A stretch of 64,000 nt of DNA from Nitrospirota bacterium (GTDB taxonomy: Bacteria; Nitrospirota; Thermodesulfovibrionia; UBA6902), in the NCBI GenBank assembly GCA_016234115.1, contig JACRHD010000019.1, forward strand, positions 62,001 through 126,000, read 5' to 3'. Positions 42,698 to 51,778 of the stretch are shown here, one piece after another. A model generated the notes under the pieces. The model had not been told where the DNA came from, searched no databases, and worked only from the letters and a program-made list of their open reading frames with translations. The first letter of the stretch is position 1, and each line of letters opens with the position of its first letter. A program made the translations under genes and the position numbers.

Positions 42698-43930
42698 ATG
42701 AAGCACCTGAAAATCGCATTACCGATCATTGCAATTTTATTGTTCGGCGGCATGGCATCGGCGGCCACACCTAAAAGCGCGTGCGTTGAATGCCATAAGA
42801 AAGTAACGCCGGGCGTGGTCCAGCAGCACCTTGAAGGGGCCATGTCAAAGAAAGGCGTAGACTGCTCATCCTGTCATGGCTCGGACCATCAGAAGATGGA
42901 TGATCCTCAATTGGCAAAAATGCCGACCCCGGAGACCTGCGCCAAATGTCACAAAAACCGCGTTGACCAGTTCAAGGAAGGGAAGCATAATCTGGCATGG
43001 ATCGCGTCAGGCGCGATGCCTATGTGGGCGCATCAACCGAAGTCGGTCGTCGGCGAAGGATATAAGGGATGTTCGAGCTGTCACAAGGTAGGAGTGAAAT
43101 CCGACGCTGAAAAGGCGCAGTACCGCTACGGCAACGCCCAGTGCGACGCATGCCATACAAGGCACTCATTCAAGAAATCCGAGGCCCGGGACCCGAGGGC
43201 ATGCCAGACATGCCACATGGGGTTCGACCACCCGCAGTGGGAGATGTGGTCCACCTCGAAACACGGGACAATCTGGCAGATTGAAGGCAAGGATTCAAAG
43301 AGGGCCCCGACATGCCAGACCTGCCATATGCCGGGCGGAGACCATAACGTAATGACCTCATGGGGCTTTCTTGCAGTGAGACTCCCGGAGGACGATAAGG
43401 ACTGGATGAACGACAGGGTGGCGATCCTGCAGGCCCTCGGCGTGCTTGACGAAAAAGGCAGTCCTACGGCAAGGCTCGATATTGTGAAAGCGGGAAAGGT
43501 CGCGAGACTCACAAAAGAGGAATTCCAGAAAGAGCGGGACGAGATGCTGAAGGTCTGCGCAAGCTGTCACGGAGCGACTTACGCAAAAAACCAGCTCAAT
43601 GCAGCAGACATGACGATAAAAGACGTGGATAAAATAATGGCGGAGGCCATCAGGGTTGTTCAGGGACTCTACCAGGACGGCACACTTCAGAAACCCGCAG
43701 GCTGGACAGTCGCGCCTGATCTGCTGCAATTCTATGAGGCAAAGAGCTCCGTGGAGCAGGACCTTTATGTCATGTTCCTTGAATACAGGATGAGGGCCTT
43801 CCAGGGGGCGTTCCACATGAACCCCGATTACATGCACTGGTACGGCTGGGCGCCGATGAAGGAGACCCTGCAGAAGATAAAAGACGAGGCCGCGAAGCTC
43901 CGCGCTGAGAAGGCCTCGATGAAGCATTAG
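42698..43930 (+). CDS. Octaheme c-type cytochrome, hydroxylamine oxidoreductase (HAO) family
   Basis: A Sec signal peptide (residues 1-22, ending ASA-A) is followed by eight CxxCH heme sites at residues 29, 56, 81, 125, 149, 169, 206 and 287. The spacing and the C-terminal segment HMNPDYMHWYGWAPM resemble HAO-family octaheme proteins. In nitrifiers HAO oxidises hydroxylamine with a Tyr-cross-linked P460 heme; in Nitrospirota and Campylobacterota relatives nitrite or hydroxylamine reduction is proposed. Whether a cross-linking Tyr exists cannot be judged here (Tyr378 and Tyr382 are candidates). No membrane quinol partner gene is adjacent. 410 aa, periplasmic. Confidence 0.88.
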   Translation: MKHLKIALPIIAILLFGGMASAATPKSACVECHKKVTPGVVQQHLEGAMSKKGVDCSSCHGSDHQKMDDPQLAKMPTPETCAKCHKNRVDQFKEGKHNLAWIASGAMPMWAHQPKSVVGEGYKGCSSCHKVGVKSDAEKAQYRYGNAQCDACHTRHSFKKSEARDPRACQTCHMGFDHPQWEMWSTSKHGTIWQIEGKDSKRAPTCQTCHMPGGDHNVMTSWGFLAVRLPEDDKDWMNDRVAILQALGVLDEKGSPTARLDIVKAGKVARLTKEEFQKERDEMLKVCASCHGATYAKNQLNAADMTIKDVDKIMAEAIRVVQGLYQDGTLQKPAGWTVAPDLLQFYEAKSSVEQDLYVMFLEYRMRAFQGAFHMNPDYMHWYGWAPMKETLQKIKDEAAKLRAEKASMKH

Positions 43931-43944
43931 TTTTATTCCATCTC

Positions 43945-43972
43945 GTAGGGGCGAACGGCCGTTCGCCCCTAC
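43945..43972. repeat. 28-base perfect palindrome after the cytochrome gene
   Basis: GTAGGGGCGAACGG and its exact reverse complement abut each other, 15 bases after the cytochrome stop. It may act as a terminator, and belongs to a GTAGGGGCGAAC-type REP family. Confidence 0.75.
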
Positions 43973-44021
43973 AAACTATCTTAACCCGCTCTTACGCTAA
44001 GAGCCAGGAATCTCCCCGGCA

Positions 44022-44179
44022 ATATTCGGCTGAAAAATTACGCCCTTTTGGTATACAATGTCTCTTGTACCTACAAGCTCACAGGGGATTCAATGCCGGG
44101 ATTAAACAAAGCGGATACCTGTCGCGTCTATACAACACCTGCCTTAAAAACAGCAGGATGGTGTGATCCGCATTGGCGT
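44022..44179. repeat. Direct repeat, copy 1 (hsdR 5' region)
   Basis: About 158 bases nearly identical to 45183-45339, starting GGCTGAAAAATTACG and including TATACAATGTCTCTTGTACC (a possible promoter) and the first codons of an hsdR-like gene. The two copies flank dinD. Confidence 0.9.
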
Positions 44180-44200
44180 ATTGAATTATTAAATGAATGA
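44093..44200 (+). pseudogene. Type I restriction HsdR N-terminal remnant 1
   Basis: A 35-codon ORF reading MPGLNKADTCRVYTTPALKT then AGWCDPHWRIELLNE and stop. It matches the very start of HsdR/DEAD-type restriction subunits (MPGLNEADTCR...WCDPHWRIAEQ), then is cut off. A second copy is at 45253. Confidence 0.75.
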
Positions 44201-44230
44201 GACACATGTAAATTCCGAAAGGGGGCACGG

Positions 44231-45073
44231 ATGAAAAAAGAGCTCATTGTAGAATTGTTCAGGAAATTTGAAGATGCTCGTTATCTATTCAACGATCTTG
44301 AGTGTTGGAGCGCGCGCGAGCTGCAGGAGATTCTGGGTTATTCCGAATGGCGGAACTTCCTAAAGGTTGTTGATAAAGCTAAAACAGCCTGTGAAAACAC
44401 CGGGCTATCTGTTTCAGACCATTTTGTTGAAGTCAACAAAATGGTTCGACTGGGAAGCGGAGCTGAACGTGAAATAGATGATATGGCTCTGACCCGATAC
44501 GCCTGCTATCTGATCGCGCAAAACGGTGACTCATCAAAGAGCGAAATAGCTTTTGCCCAAACCTATTTTGCCGTTCAAACACGCAAGCAAGAGATTATCG
44601 AACAGCGCCTGCTTGATGTAGATCGAGTCTCGGCCCGCGATAAGCTGTCCAAATCCGAAAAGAAACTATCGGGCATCATCTATGAGCGCGGCGTTGACGA
44701 CAGGGGCTTTGCCGTTATCCGCTCCAGAGGCGATCAGGCCTTGTTCGGCGGATATTCCACTAATGAAATGAAACGAAAATTAACGGTTCCCGCCGGTAGG
44801 CCTCTGGCGGATTTTCTGCCTACGCTGACGATCAAAGCAAAAGATTTTGCAACCGAGCTCACCAGCCATAACGTGCTCGAAAAAGATTTAACCGGCGAAA
44901 CACAAATATCAAACGAGCACGTTGATAATAATAGAGCCGTCCGCAAAATGTTGATCGAGCGAGGCGTAAAACCCGAAGCCCTGCCTCCTGCCGATGATGT
45001 GAAAAAGGTTCAGCGCAAATTGGACGGGGATGAAAAGAGGCTGTTGAAAGACGTCAAAAAGAAAAGGGGCTAA
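44231..45073 (+). CDS. dinD: DinD-like BRO-N domain protein
   Basis: 280 aa resembling DNA-damage-inducible protein D: LFNDLECWSARELQEILGYS and WRNFLKVVDKA (BRO-N fold), FAQTYFAVQTRKQEIIEQRL, and RGDQALFGGYSTNEMK. DinD of E. coli inhibits RecA filaments; homologues are frequent inside type I restriction-modification loci. Here it is flanked by two hsdR 5' remnants, suggesting decay or rearrangement of such a locus. GGGGG precedes the ATG. Confidence 0.85.
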   Translation: MKKELIVELFRKFEDARYLFNDLECWSARELQEILGYSEWRNFLKVVDKAKTACENTGLSVSDHFVEVNKMVRLGSGAEREIDDMALTRYACYLIAQNGDSSKSEIAFAQTYFAVQTRKQEIIEQRLLDVDRVSARDKLSKSEKKLSGIIYERGVDDRGFAVIRSRGDQALFGGYSTNEMKRKLTVPAGRPLADFLPTLTIKAKDFATELTSHNVLEKDLTGETQISNEHVDNNRAVRKMLIERGVKPEALPPADDVKKVQRKLDGDEKRLLKDVKKKRG

Positions 45074-45075
45074 GC

Positions 45076-45171
45076 ATGATCTTCAACGAGCTCAACAGCG
45101 TAGATCATTTCAACATTCACCGCATATCCGGTCGATACTTGCAATTGTTTGAAGCTCCTTATCCGGCTTGA
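45076..45171 (+). CDS. Short ORF (31 aa), possible restriction-gene remnant
   Basis: MIFNELNSVDHFNIHRISGR and eleven further residues, starting 2 bases after the dinD stop. The opening resembles N-termini of some type I R-subunit proteins (FNELNSVEH-like), but similarity by eye is weak. It is probably a truncated gene start. Confidence 0.35.
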   Translation: MIFNELNSVDHFNIHRISGRYLQLFEAPYPA

Positions 45172-45182
45172 TATCTTTGACC

Positions 45183-45339
45183 ATATTGGCTGAAAAATTA
45201 CGTCCTTTTGGTATACAATGTCTCTTGTACCTACAAGCTCACAGGGGATTCAATGCCGGGATTAAACGAAGCGGATACATGTCGCATTTATATAACGCCT
45301 GCCTTAAAGACGGCGGGGCTGGTGTGATCCGCATTGGCG
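45183..45339. repeat. Direct repeat, copy 2 (hsdR 5' region)
   Basis: Second copy of the repeat at 44022-44179, with scattered substitutions and one extra base that breaks the reading frame. Confidence 0.9.
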
Positions 45340-45424
45340 GATCGCTGAACAGCATTATTTTACAGATGGGCAGATATATTTAGTGGGGGACGGCAGAAAA
45401 CGGATTGACATTGCGGAGCGGTAA
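45253..45424 (+). pseudogene. Type I restriction HsdR N-terminal remnant 2, frameshifted
   Basis: ATG at 45253 reads MPGLNEADTCRIYITPALKT, then a +1 shift near 45318 moves the match to another frame (WCDPHWRIAEQHYFTDGQIY then LVGDGRKR) before a stop at 45422. It is a longer remnant than copy 1. The remaining 130 bases to the next gene hold nothing recognisable. Confidence 0.8.
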
Positions 45425-45554
45425 GGATGGGATGATGTAAGAGGAGATGTGGAAGGCGGATGATGATAAAAAGGGATGTGTCCCTCTGGCATTCTCTGGC
45501 ATTTGCATAATGACTGTTAGACCATAAAATGAATAAAAATGGAGAAATCAAAAT

Positions 45555-47525
45555 ATGCAGGCAAAAGAAACTAAATTGCAAGATATAATTGAAGGGACAA
45601 AACAATACGTTATTCCTCTTTTTCAGCGAACCTATAGCTGGACAACTAAAGAATGGGAAATCTTATGGAAAGACCTAATTGAATTATGCGAAGCAGAAAA
45701 CCCACGGACTCATTTTATTGGTTCAATCGTAAATATGCCTACTGTTTCAGTGCCAGAAGGTGTAGCAAAATTTTTGCTGATCGATGGTCAGCAACGTTTA
45801 ACGACAATCTTCATTCTGCTAACTCTCTTGCGAAACAAGGCGCGAGAGCTACAACGGCAAGATTTCGCCGAGGAAATCAATAATACCTTACTTGTCAATC
45901 CTTATAAGAAAGATAATGACTTTTTCAAATTAATGCCAACACAGGTTGATAGGGATATATACAAGAACATCATCAATGGAAAAGCAAATGAAACAGAAAG
46001 TCAACTTACGAAGGCATACACTTTTTTTGAAAAGAAACTGCGACAAGTGTCGTTAGAACACGACAAACTCAAAAAAATCATTACCAGCTATTTTTCAGTT
46101 GTCAGCATTGTGCTCGATACGGACGATAACCCGTATTTGGTTTTTGAAAGCTTGAACGCTAAAGGAAGGCCCCTAACGCAGGCAGACCTCATTCGCAATT
46201 ATTTCTTTATGCGTATTCACATAGACAATCAAGATGAAGTTTACAGCAACTATTGGCAACCCATGCAAACCGCATTGAATGACAGCCTAACCGAATATAT
46301 AAGACACTACCTGATGAGAGACGGAAGCATCATAAAGCAAAATGACGTTTATTATGCTCTCAAAGAAAAAGTATCATCGGCCAAAGCAATTGATTATTTA
46401 AAGGAGCTGCAAAAATATTCTATTTACTATCAGCGTCTGCTCTATCCGGAACTTGAGCCAGAGGAGGATTTGCAGAAATATTTTCGCAGGTTGAACAGAA
46501 TAGAGGTCACAACGGCTTATCCATTGCTTCTAAACTTTTACGGTAATTATTCGGCAAACAAAATGAGCAAGGCCGACTTTATTACCATTCTGAAAACACT
46601 AGAAAATTATCTTATTCGCCGGTTTGTCTGCAATGTTCCTACAAATCAACTCAACAAAATCTTCCCAGCAGTTTATCCACTATTAGTCACAAAGCATCAA
46701 GATAATCATGCTGAAGGTGTCAAAGAAATATTGCAAGGCAGGGGTTATCCAAAAGACGCCGAGTTTTATACGCGGTTCAGGGAAACAAAGTTTTATGGTG
46801 CTGGAGACAGACTGATAAAAACCAAACTCATTCTTGAAACTATAGAAGAAGGTTTTGCTCACAAAGAGGCCGCGCCGTTTGATAATTTAACAATAGAACA
46901 TGTAATGCCTCAAACTTTATCAGTATGGTGGCAAAATCATATCGGGGAAGACTGGGAAGAGACCCACGAACTGTTTTTGCATACTATCGGCAATCTGACA
47001 TTGACTGCTTACAATACGGAGATGTCAAATGACGATTTCACGACGAAGAAAAAGACGTATAACGACAGTCATCTGGAGTTAAACAAATATTTTTCTTCTA
47101 TCTCGTCTTGGACACGTGCTGAAATTGAAAGAAGAGCAGAAGCATTAGCAAAACGAGCTCTTGAGATTTGGAACTACTTCGGTCAAGAAAACACCGCTAC
47201 TTCTGACCTGAAGGAAGTTACAGGCACATCGCCATCAGGCCTGAAAATCTTGGGGCAGCAGTTTCAAGTTCAAACATGGCGTGACGTTTTGGAGCAAACG
47301 CTCAATACAGTTGCTGATCTCGAACCCGACAAGTTCGAAGTTATTGCACAGAACTTTCCGCGCTATCTCGGTAAGGAAAAAAATAAATTCAGGGCGGTAC
47401 GACAGCTACAAAATGGTTTTTTCATCGAGGTCAACCTGTCAGCTCAAAGCATACAAAAGTTTTGTTCTCAAGCGATGGAGACCATTGAACTTACATCAGA
47501 TGACTGGCGCGTAATAATAAGCTGA
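45555..47525 (+). CDS. DUF262/DUF1524 (GmrSD-like) restriction-type nuclease
   Basis: A 656-residue protein. The DUF262 domain has the nucleotide-site motif LLIDGQQRLTTIF near residue 74, the opening PLFQRTYSWT, and YLVFESLNAKGRPLTQADL. The DUF1524 HNH motif TIEHVMPQTL is near 450 with HTIGNLTLTAYN. Fused GmrS/GmrD architectures act as type IV restriction enzymes against modified phage DNA. A C-terminal 110-residue domain is not recognised. The coding sequence is clearly more AT-rich than neighbouring core genes, suggesting horizontal acquisition. Likely anti-phage defence. Confidence 0.88.
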   Translation: MQAKETKLQDIIEGTKQYVIPLFQRTYSWTTKEWEILWKDLIELCEAENPRTHFIGSIVNMPTVSVPEGVAKFLLIDGQQRLTTIFILLTLLRNKARELQRQDFAEEINNTLLVNPYKKDNDFFKLMPTQVDRDIYKNIINGKANETESQLTKAYTFFEKKLRQVSLEHDKLKKIITSYFSVVSIVLDTDDNPYLVFESLNAKGRPLTQADLIRNYFFMRIHIDNQDEVYSNYWQPMQTALNDSLTEYIRHYLMRDGSIIKQNDVYYALKEKVSSAKAIDYLKELQKYSIYYQRLLYPELEPEEDLQKYFRRLNRIEVTTAYPLLLNFYGNYSANKMSKADFITILKTLENYLIRRFVCNVPTNQLNKIFPAVYPLLVTKHQDNHAEGVKEILQGRGYPKDAEFYTRFRETKFYGAGDRLIKTKLILETIEEGFAHKEAAPFDNLTIEHVMPQTLSVWWQNHIGEDWEETHELFLHTIGNLTLTAYNTEMSNDDFTTKKKTYNDSHLELNKYFSSISSWTRAEIERRAEALAKRALEIWNYFGQENTATSDLKEVTGTSPSGLKILGQQFQVQTWRDVLEQTLNTVADLEPDKFEVIAQNFPRYLGKEKNKFRAVRQLQNGFFIEVNLSAQSIQKFCSQAMETIELTSDDWRVIIS

Positions 47526-47527
47526 TA

Positions 47528-47690
47528 ATGCGAGGTCTGGAAAAGCTCAAGAGGTACGTGCATAAAGCAGCCGCGCAGGGGGAAAACTGCTTGCGGAGTT
47601 CGTTCCCTTAGACGGCAGGGAACTCTTTTTATTCAACATCACCAGGGCAAGGGTAAAAGTTAGTGGTCACTCGTAACATATTAAGATATA
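47528..47690 (+). pseudogene. Degenerate coding remnant A
   Basis: An ORF starting MRGLEKLKRYVHKAAAQGEN ends early; after a shift near a G/A run another frame reads KLLAEFVPLDGRELFLFN. The block EFVxLDGRExFLF recurs at 49306-49360, on the other side of the ATPase gene. Family not recognised. Confidence 0.5.
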
Positions 47691-47780
47691 AAGTAATAAT
47701 GGGTAAATGCAAAATATGAGCGGTATAAGGCGCATAATTTACCTGAAGCTGAAATATATTGTTGGATCAGGGAGTTAGCT

Positions 47781-49211
47781 ATGCCCGATAAAAACCTTGG
47801 CAATTTGCTTAAGCTTTACAATCCATGGTGGGACAACCGTCGAGGCCACTGGCGCGATGACCTGCCTGATTATCAACGGCCTGTCGTGCGGGAAGTGCTT
47901 TCCGATATCAAAGACCTGCTCCAGATCATATCCATAACAGGCCCGCGACGTGTTGGCAAGACGACAGCTCTAAGGCAGGTAATATGTTACCTGCTGGATA
48001 ATCTGGACATTGCCCCTTCACACATCCTTTATTTCTCTTTTGACGATCCCGAAGTCTATGGATCAGAAGATTTACAGAGAGTTATTTTCGACAGATTAAT
48101 AGAAAAGATGAAGGTTGATTCAAGAGATAAAACGCCAAGGTATTTTTTTCTCGACGAAATTCAGAGATTGCCCAAGTGGGAGTTGTATCTTAAAAGATAT
48201 TATGACCTGAAGTTTCCAGTACGTTTTATTATATCAGGATCAGCGTCGTCAGCTATCTTCAGACACAGCCAGGAAAGTCTGTTAGGCAGGATCAAAGACC
48301 GCCATCTTTTACCCTTTAGTTTTCGGGAATATTGTTTTTATCGTCTGCGTAAGCACCCCGAGTTTGCATCTATTGTCGGTGAGCACTTCGGGCTTCGTCA
48401 ATCCTTGTTGCTGGGCAACTGGCGGGAGATAGTCGCATCCATCAAGCAGCTTGAAACTAAACTATCAACCTTTGAAGATGATGTTCGCCAGACGATTGTC
48501 TCTTACTGTCGAGAGGGAGGCTTTCCAGAAGTCTGGTCATTAGCCGATCCTGTACGGAAAATAGAATATTTGATGGAACAACAAGTACGGAAAGTTCTCT
48601 ACGAGGACCTTATGGCCCTTACCCAGTATCGAAAACCGGAAAACGTGCTGAGATTCTTTGTTTATCTTCTGGCTCATCCTGGTAATGAAATCAACATGTC
48701 CACTTTGGCAAAACAAATTGGCGTTGAGCGGCGTATTGTGGAAGAGAATCTGCCCCGATTAATCATGACAGATTTGATTATTCGCATACAGAAATTCAGT
48801 CATCAGCCACTGAGAGTGCGACAGGGGAATATTAAGTGCTATCCTGTGGATTTGGCGCTCAGGAATGCAGTGCTGAAGACATGGGATGATTTTACCGCCA
48901 ATCCGGTTGTGATGGGCATGTATGCCGAAAACCTTGTTGCGCACGAGATATGCAAATGGCCTGAAGCAATTGAGATTGCATATTACCGTGAAAAGAAAAA
49001 TGAAGTCGACTTTGTGGTAACCTATGGCGGCAACAGATATCTGCCTATTGAAGTAAAGCATCGAAAATCTGATGACAAAGCTACCGGACTCAAACATTTC
49101 ATGAAAAAGTATAAACTTGATTTTGGCGTTGTCATAACGCGCGATCGGGACTGCCGTTTCAGTGAAGGAATTATTTATCTGCCGTTACGTTATTTTTTAT
49201 TGACGAATTGA
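47781..49211 (+). CDS. AAA ATPase with DUF4143 domain
   Basis: 476 aa. Walker A TGPRRVGKTTAL near residues 54-65 and Walker B YFFLDEIQRLPKWE near 117-130, with the sensor ISGSASSAI. The DUF4143 C-terminal domain has a PD-(D/E)xK-like segment (NEVDFVVTYGGNRYLPIEVKHR). Such ATPases are abundant in accessory regions of archaea and uncultured bacteria, and their role is not settled. It is located beside a DUF262 nuclease in the accessory island. GGGAG precedes the ATG. Confidence 0.87.
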   Translation: MPDKNLGNLLKLYNPWWDNRRGHWRDDLPDYQRPVVREVLSDIKDLLQIISITGPRRVGKTTALRQVICYLLDNLDIAPSHILYFSFDDPEVYGSEDLQRVIFDRLIEKMKVDSRDKTPRYFFLDEIQRLPKWELYLKRYYDLKFPVRFIISGSASSAIFRHSQESLLGRIKDRHLLPFSFREYCFYRLRKHPEFASIVGEHFGLRQSLLLGNWREIVASIKQLETKLSTFEDDVRQTIVSYCREGGFPEVWSLADPVRKIEYLMEQQVRKVLYEDLMALTQYRKPENVLRFFVYLLAHPGNEINMSTLAKQIGVERRIVEENLPRLIMTDLIIRIQKFSHQPLRVRQGNIKCYPVDLALRNAVLKTWDDFTANPVVMGMYAENLVAHEICKWPEAIEIAYYREKKNEVDFVVTYGGNRYLPIEVKHRKSDDKATGLKHFMKKYKLDFGVVITRDRDCRFSEGIIYLPLRYFLLTN

Positions 49212-49593
49212 GTTATTTGAAAAGAGATAGCAATTGTGGAGAGAGAATTAAATGATATTGATAGGAGCAAAGACAATCGTCTTGCTTTCCCTCACGCCGG
49301 AGGATAACTGTTACGGAGTTCGTTTCTTTGGACGGCAGGGAAGTATTTCTATTCAGTAAAACGCATAAAAAGGACGGCGACGCGTGACTTGACCGGTCTC
49401 GTTGAAAAAAAGCTGCTGGTAAAACAAGGTGAAAAGAAGGGCACGTATTATCTGCTTTCTCCGGCAATTTCAAAAATAAGGGACATTAAGGGACATGGTT
49501 AAGGGACAAATACAACCTTCAGGATATGCCGAATATCGAAAGAGGTTTATTTATATGAGCACATTGGATTGTTTTTCGCCCAAAAACTAAAAC
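49212..49593 (+). pseudogene. Degenerate coding remnant B (winged-helix end)
   Basis: After about 80 bases with nothing recognisable, 49306-49388 reads VTEFVSLDGREVFLFS, related to remnant A. A shifted frame then reads RDLTGLVEKKLLVKQGEKKG and TYYLLSPAISK to a stop near 49501. The latter resembles the winged-helix C-terminus of AlbA-type ATP-binding or Fic proteins. No intact gene; the last 90 bases hold no feature. Confidence 0.5.
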
Positions 49594-49623
49594 GGAGTTA
49601 CGGGACGTTACTCCCGTAACTCC
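49594..49623 (-). terminator. Terminator of the sigma-factor operon
   Basis: An 11-bp perfect stem GGAGTTACGGG / CCCGTAACTCC with an 8-base loop. Read on the minus strand it is followed by GTTTTAGTTTTTG. It sits just downstream of the sigma gene. Confidence 0.8.
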
Positions 49624-49665
49624 TTATGGTCAACTCAGCAAAGGCCTTTGCCGAGACCCGGTGGC

Positions 49666-51189
49666 TTAGTGGGCCTGGAGGAAGAGTTTAAGGTTCTGGC
49701 TGCGCGCAGGGTGTCTCAGTTTCCTGAGGGCCTTGCCTTCCAGTTGCCTTATTCTTTCCCTTGTGACCCTGAACTGTTTACCTACCTCTTCAAGTGTCTG
49801 CGAGACCCCGTCGTTTATGCCGAAGCGTTTCTCTATGATCTCGGCCTCCTTCGGGGTAAGGGTGCTCATGACTTTCCTGATCTCTTCTTTCAATTCCTGC
49901 TGGATCACGCCGTCAAGGGGGACGGAAGACGTCTTGTCCTCGATAAAATCTTCGAGGTGGCTGTCCTCATCATTGCCTATAGGCGTCTCGAGGGAGATAG
50001 GTTCCTTGCATATCTTGAGGATCTCTCTGACCTTTTCCAGCGGCAGCTTCATCTTCTTCGCTATTTCATCCGCCCTGGGCTCCCTGCCCAGGTCCTGCAC
50101 GAGATATTTGGACACGTGGGTAAGCCTGTTGATGGTTTCAATCATGTGCACCGGGAGTCTGATGGTCCGCGCCTGGTCGGCGAGCGCCCTCGTTATGGCC
50201 TGCCGTATCCACCACGTCGCATAAGTGCTGAATTTATACCCTCTCTTATAATCGAATTTATCTACCGCCCTCATCAGGCCGATATTGCCTTCCTGTATAA
50301 GATCCAGCAGACTGAGCCCCCTGCCGATGTACTTCCTTGCAACGCTGATGACAAGCCTCAGGTTCGCTTCGGTAAGCATTTTTTTCGCCTCTTCAATTTC
50401 AGCCTCGCTCCTGCGTAAAAGCCCCAGCATCCTCCCCACTTCTTCTGCCTTCAACCCGAGCTCCGCCTCCACTACCTCCATCTCTGTTTTCAGGCATCTC
50501 TGCATGTTGCGCGCTTTTTCGGCCACGTCCGCGCCCGCGTCCCGGTTGGAGGACAGGCTGCGGAGGTCTGCGGATATGTCTGCATGCAGGGCCGCCAGTT
50601 TCCTGAACTGGGCGCAGAAGGCCTCGATGATTTCTTCCCTGATCTGGAAATTCTGCACGTCGTCGACTATCCTGCGGTTGAGTTTCGCAAGCCTCGTTTT
50701 TATTGTTTCCCTTTCCGCGTCGTCCAGTCTCTTCTCACCCAATTTCTGCTGATAGAGGCTGATCTTCTGTAAGCCCGGCTTCAGGGACTTCATCCTGTCA
50801 TTAAGGTTTTGCACGAGGTTGTTCTTGTCCTCCTCCGGCATGTCTTTGTCCACCATGCAGATGCTTCCTATGGACAGCCTCTTTTCATTTAAGAGGAACG
50901 GCAGATGCATCATCTGCTTTACCGCGAACGGGGAAGCGAGAATAATTTCCGATAATTTCCTCTTCCCTTGCTCGATCTTCATGGCAAGGGCGACCTCCCC
51001 TTCCTTGTTCAGCAGGGGGATCGACTCCATTTCCCGGAGATATATTTTAATCGGATCATCCGCGCTGTAATTCGAGGAATAAGAAAATGCCCTGTGCTCG
51101 TGAGCGGTGTTGTCAAATTCTTCCGTTTCCGTTTCGGCTTCCGGAAACCTCGGTTCCTCAATTTCCATGTAATCGAGTGTTTCTTCCAT
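49666..51189 (-). CDS. Sigma-70 family RNA polymerase sigma factor without region 1.1
   Basis: 507 aa. After about 55 acidic residues region 1.2 begins ([23 protein letters not shown]). Region 2 is intact ([42 protein letters not shown]), as are regions 3 and 4 ([20 protein letters not shown]). A classical RpoD region 1.1 is absent, so this may be a group 2 (RpoS-like or second RpoD) factor rather than the housekeeping one. ATG at 51189 follows GGAGGTAAAGGCA. It is the last gene of a run with a STAS protein and small Cys-rich proteins, unusual company for rpoD. Confidence 0.88.
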   Translation of the reverse strand: MEETLDYMEIEEPRFPEAETETEEFDNTAHEHRAFSYSSNYSADDPIKIYLREMESIPLLNKEGEVALAMKIEQGKRKLSEIILASPFAVKQMMHLPFLLNEKRLSIGSICMVDKDMPEEDKNNLVQNLNDRMKSLKPGLQKISLYQQKLGEKRLDDAERETIKTRLAKLNRRIVDDVQNFQIREEIIEAFCAQFRKLAALHADISADLRSLSSNRDAGADVAEKARNMQRCLKTEMEVVEAELGLKAEEVGRMLGLLRRSEAEIEEAKKMLTEANLRLVISVARKYIGRGLSLLDLIQEGNIGLMRAVDKFDYKRGYKFSTYATWWIRQAITRALADQARTIRLPVHMIETINRLTHVSKYLVQDLGREPRADEIAKKMKLPLEKVREILKICKEPISLETPIGNDEDSHLEDFIEDKTSSVPLDGVIQQELKEEIRKVMSTLTPKEAEIIEKRFGINDGVSQTLEEVGKQFRVTRERIRQLEGKALRKLRHPARSQNLKLFLQAH

Positions 51190-51424
51190 TGCCTTTACCT
51201 CCAATAAGATGTAATACCTTAAATTGCTCAAGTGTGTTCAGCTCCGCGATATCAGCGCAGATTTTAAACCCTTTGCCTCTGAAAAATTTCCTGCTGTCGC
51301 TTTTTCGTTCGGACGGCCAGAGGTCTTCCATAGACTGCAGAATGATCGCCTCAGCAAGGTTTTTCGCTTTAGACTTAAGAGTCCCGTCCACATGCCGTTT
51401 CACTTCAGATGTCACTGCGCTCAT
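51158..51424 (-). CDS. Hypothetical small protein overlapping the sigma gene
   Basis: 88 aa ([20 protein letters not shown]...). Good GGAGGAAATC site before the ATG at 51424. It overlaps the STAS gene by 20 bases upstream and the sigma gene by 32 bases downstream, so it is translationally coupled to both. No recognised domain; mostly helical and charged. Confidence 0.65.
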   Translation of the reverse strand: MSAVTSEVKRHVDGTLKSKAKNLAEAIILQSMEDLWPSERKSDSRKFFRGKGFKICADIAELNTLEQFKVLHLIGGKGNGRNTRLHGN

Positions 51425-51734
51425 GATTTCCTCCTGTAATATGATCAACTTTGTCGTCATCAATGTGGTCAGCCACTTTCTTCCTGTAATCCTGCTGAAG
51501 ATTAGTCAGGATCAAAGGGTTCCTCAGCCTCAAAGACGTGAAATACGCCTGTTTGAGAAGCTGCAGGCACTTCCGGTCGATCCTGGTGACCATCTGGAAG
51601 CTCAATACCGCTTTGTCCGTCCCGTGTATGGCCCTCATGAGGGCTATCTTCAGATTGTCTTCATGCTCCCGCGTGAGTTCGCCGCTGAAGTTGAATACTC
51701 CGACTGTGTCTACCTGTTCAAATATCAGTTCCAT
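51405..51734 (-). CDS. STAS-domain protein lacking the phospho-serine
   Basis: 109 aa with the STAS pattern: VGVFNFSGELTREHEDNLK, then AVLSFQMVTRIDRKCLQLLK. In anti-sigma antagonists (SpoIIAA/RsbV) the equivalent of IDRKC is DSSG with the phosphorylated Ser; here it is D53-R54-K55-C56, so classical kinase control is not possible. It lies in the sigma operon, so it may still interact with an anti-sigma factor or sense directly. Confidence 0.7.
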   Translation of the reverse strand: MELIFEQVDTVGVFNFSGELTREHEDNLKIALMRAIHGTDKAVLSFQMVTRIDRKCLQLLKQAYFTSLRLRNPLILTNLQQDYRKKVADHIDDDKVDHITGGNHERSDI

Positions 51735-51778
51735 TTCCTCACCTTTTAAAATTGTTAAGGCACTCTCAGGCGCCGGGC

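Noticed and set aside
44093-45424. Functional type I restriction-modification system
   Set aside because: Only N-terminal HsdR fragments exist; no hsdM or hsdS is in the window.
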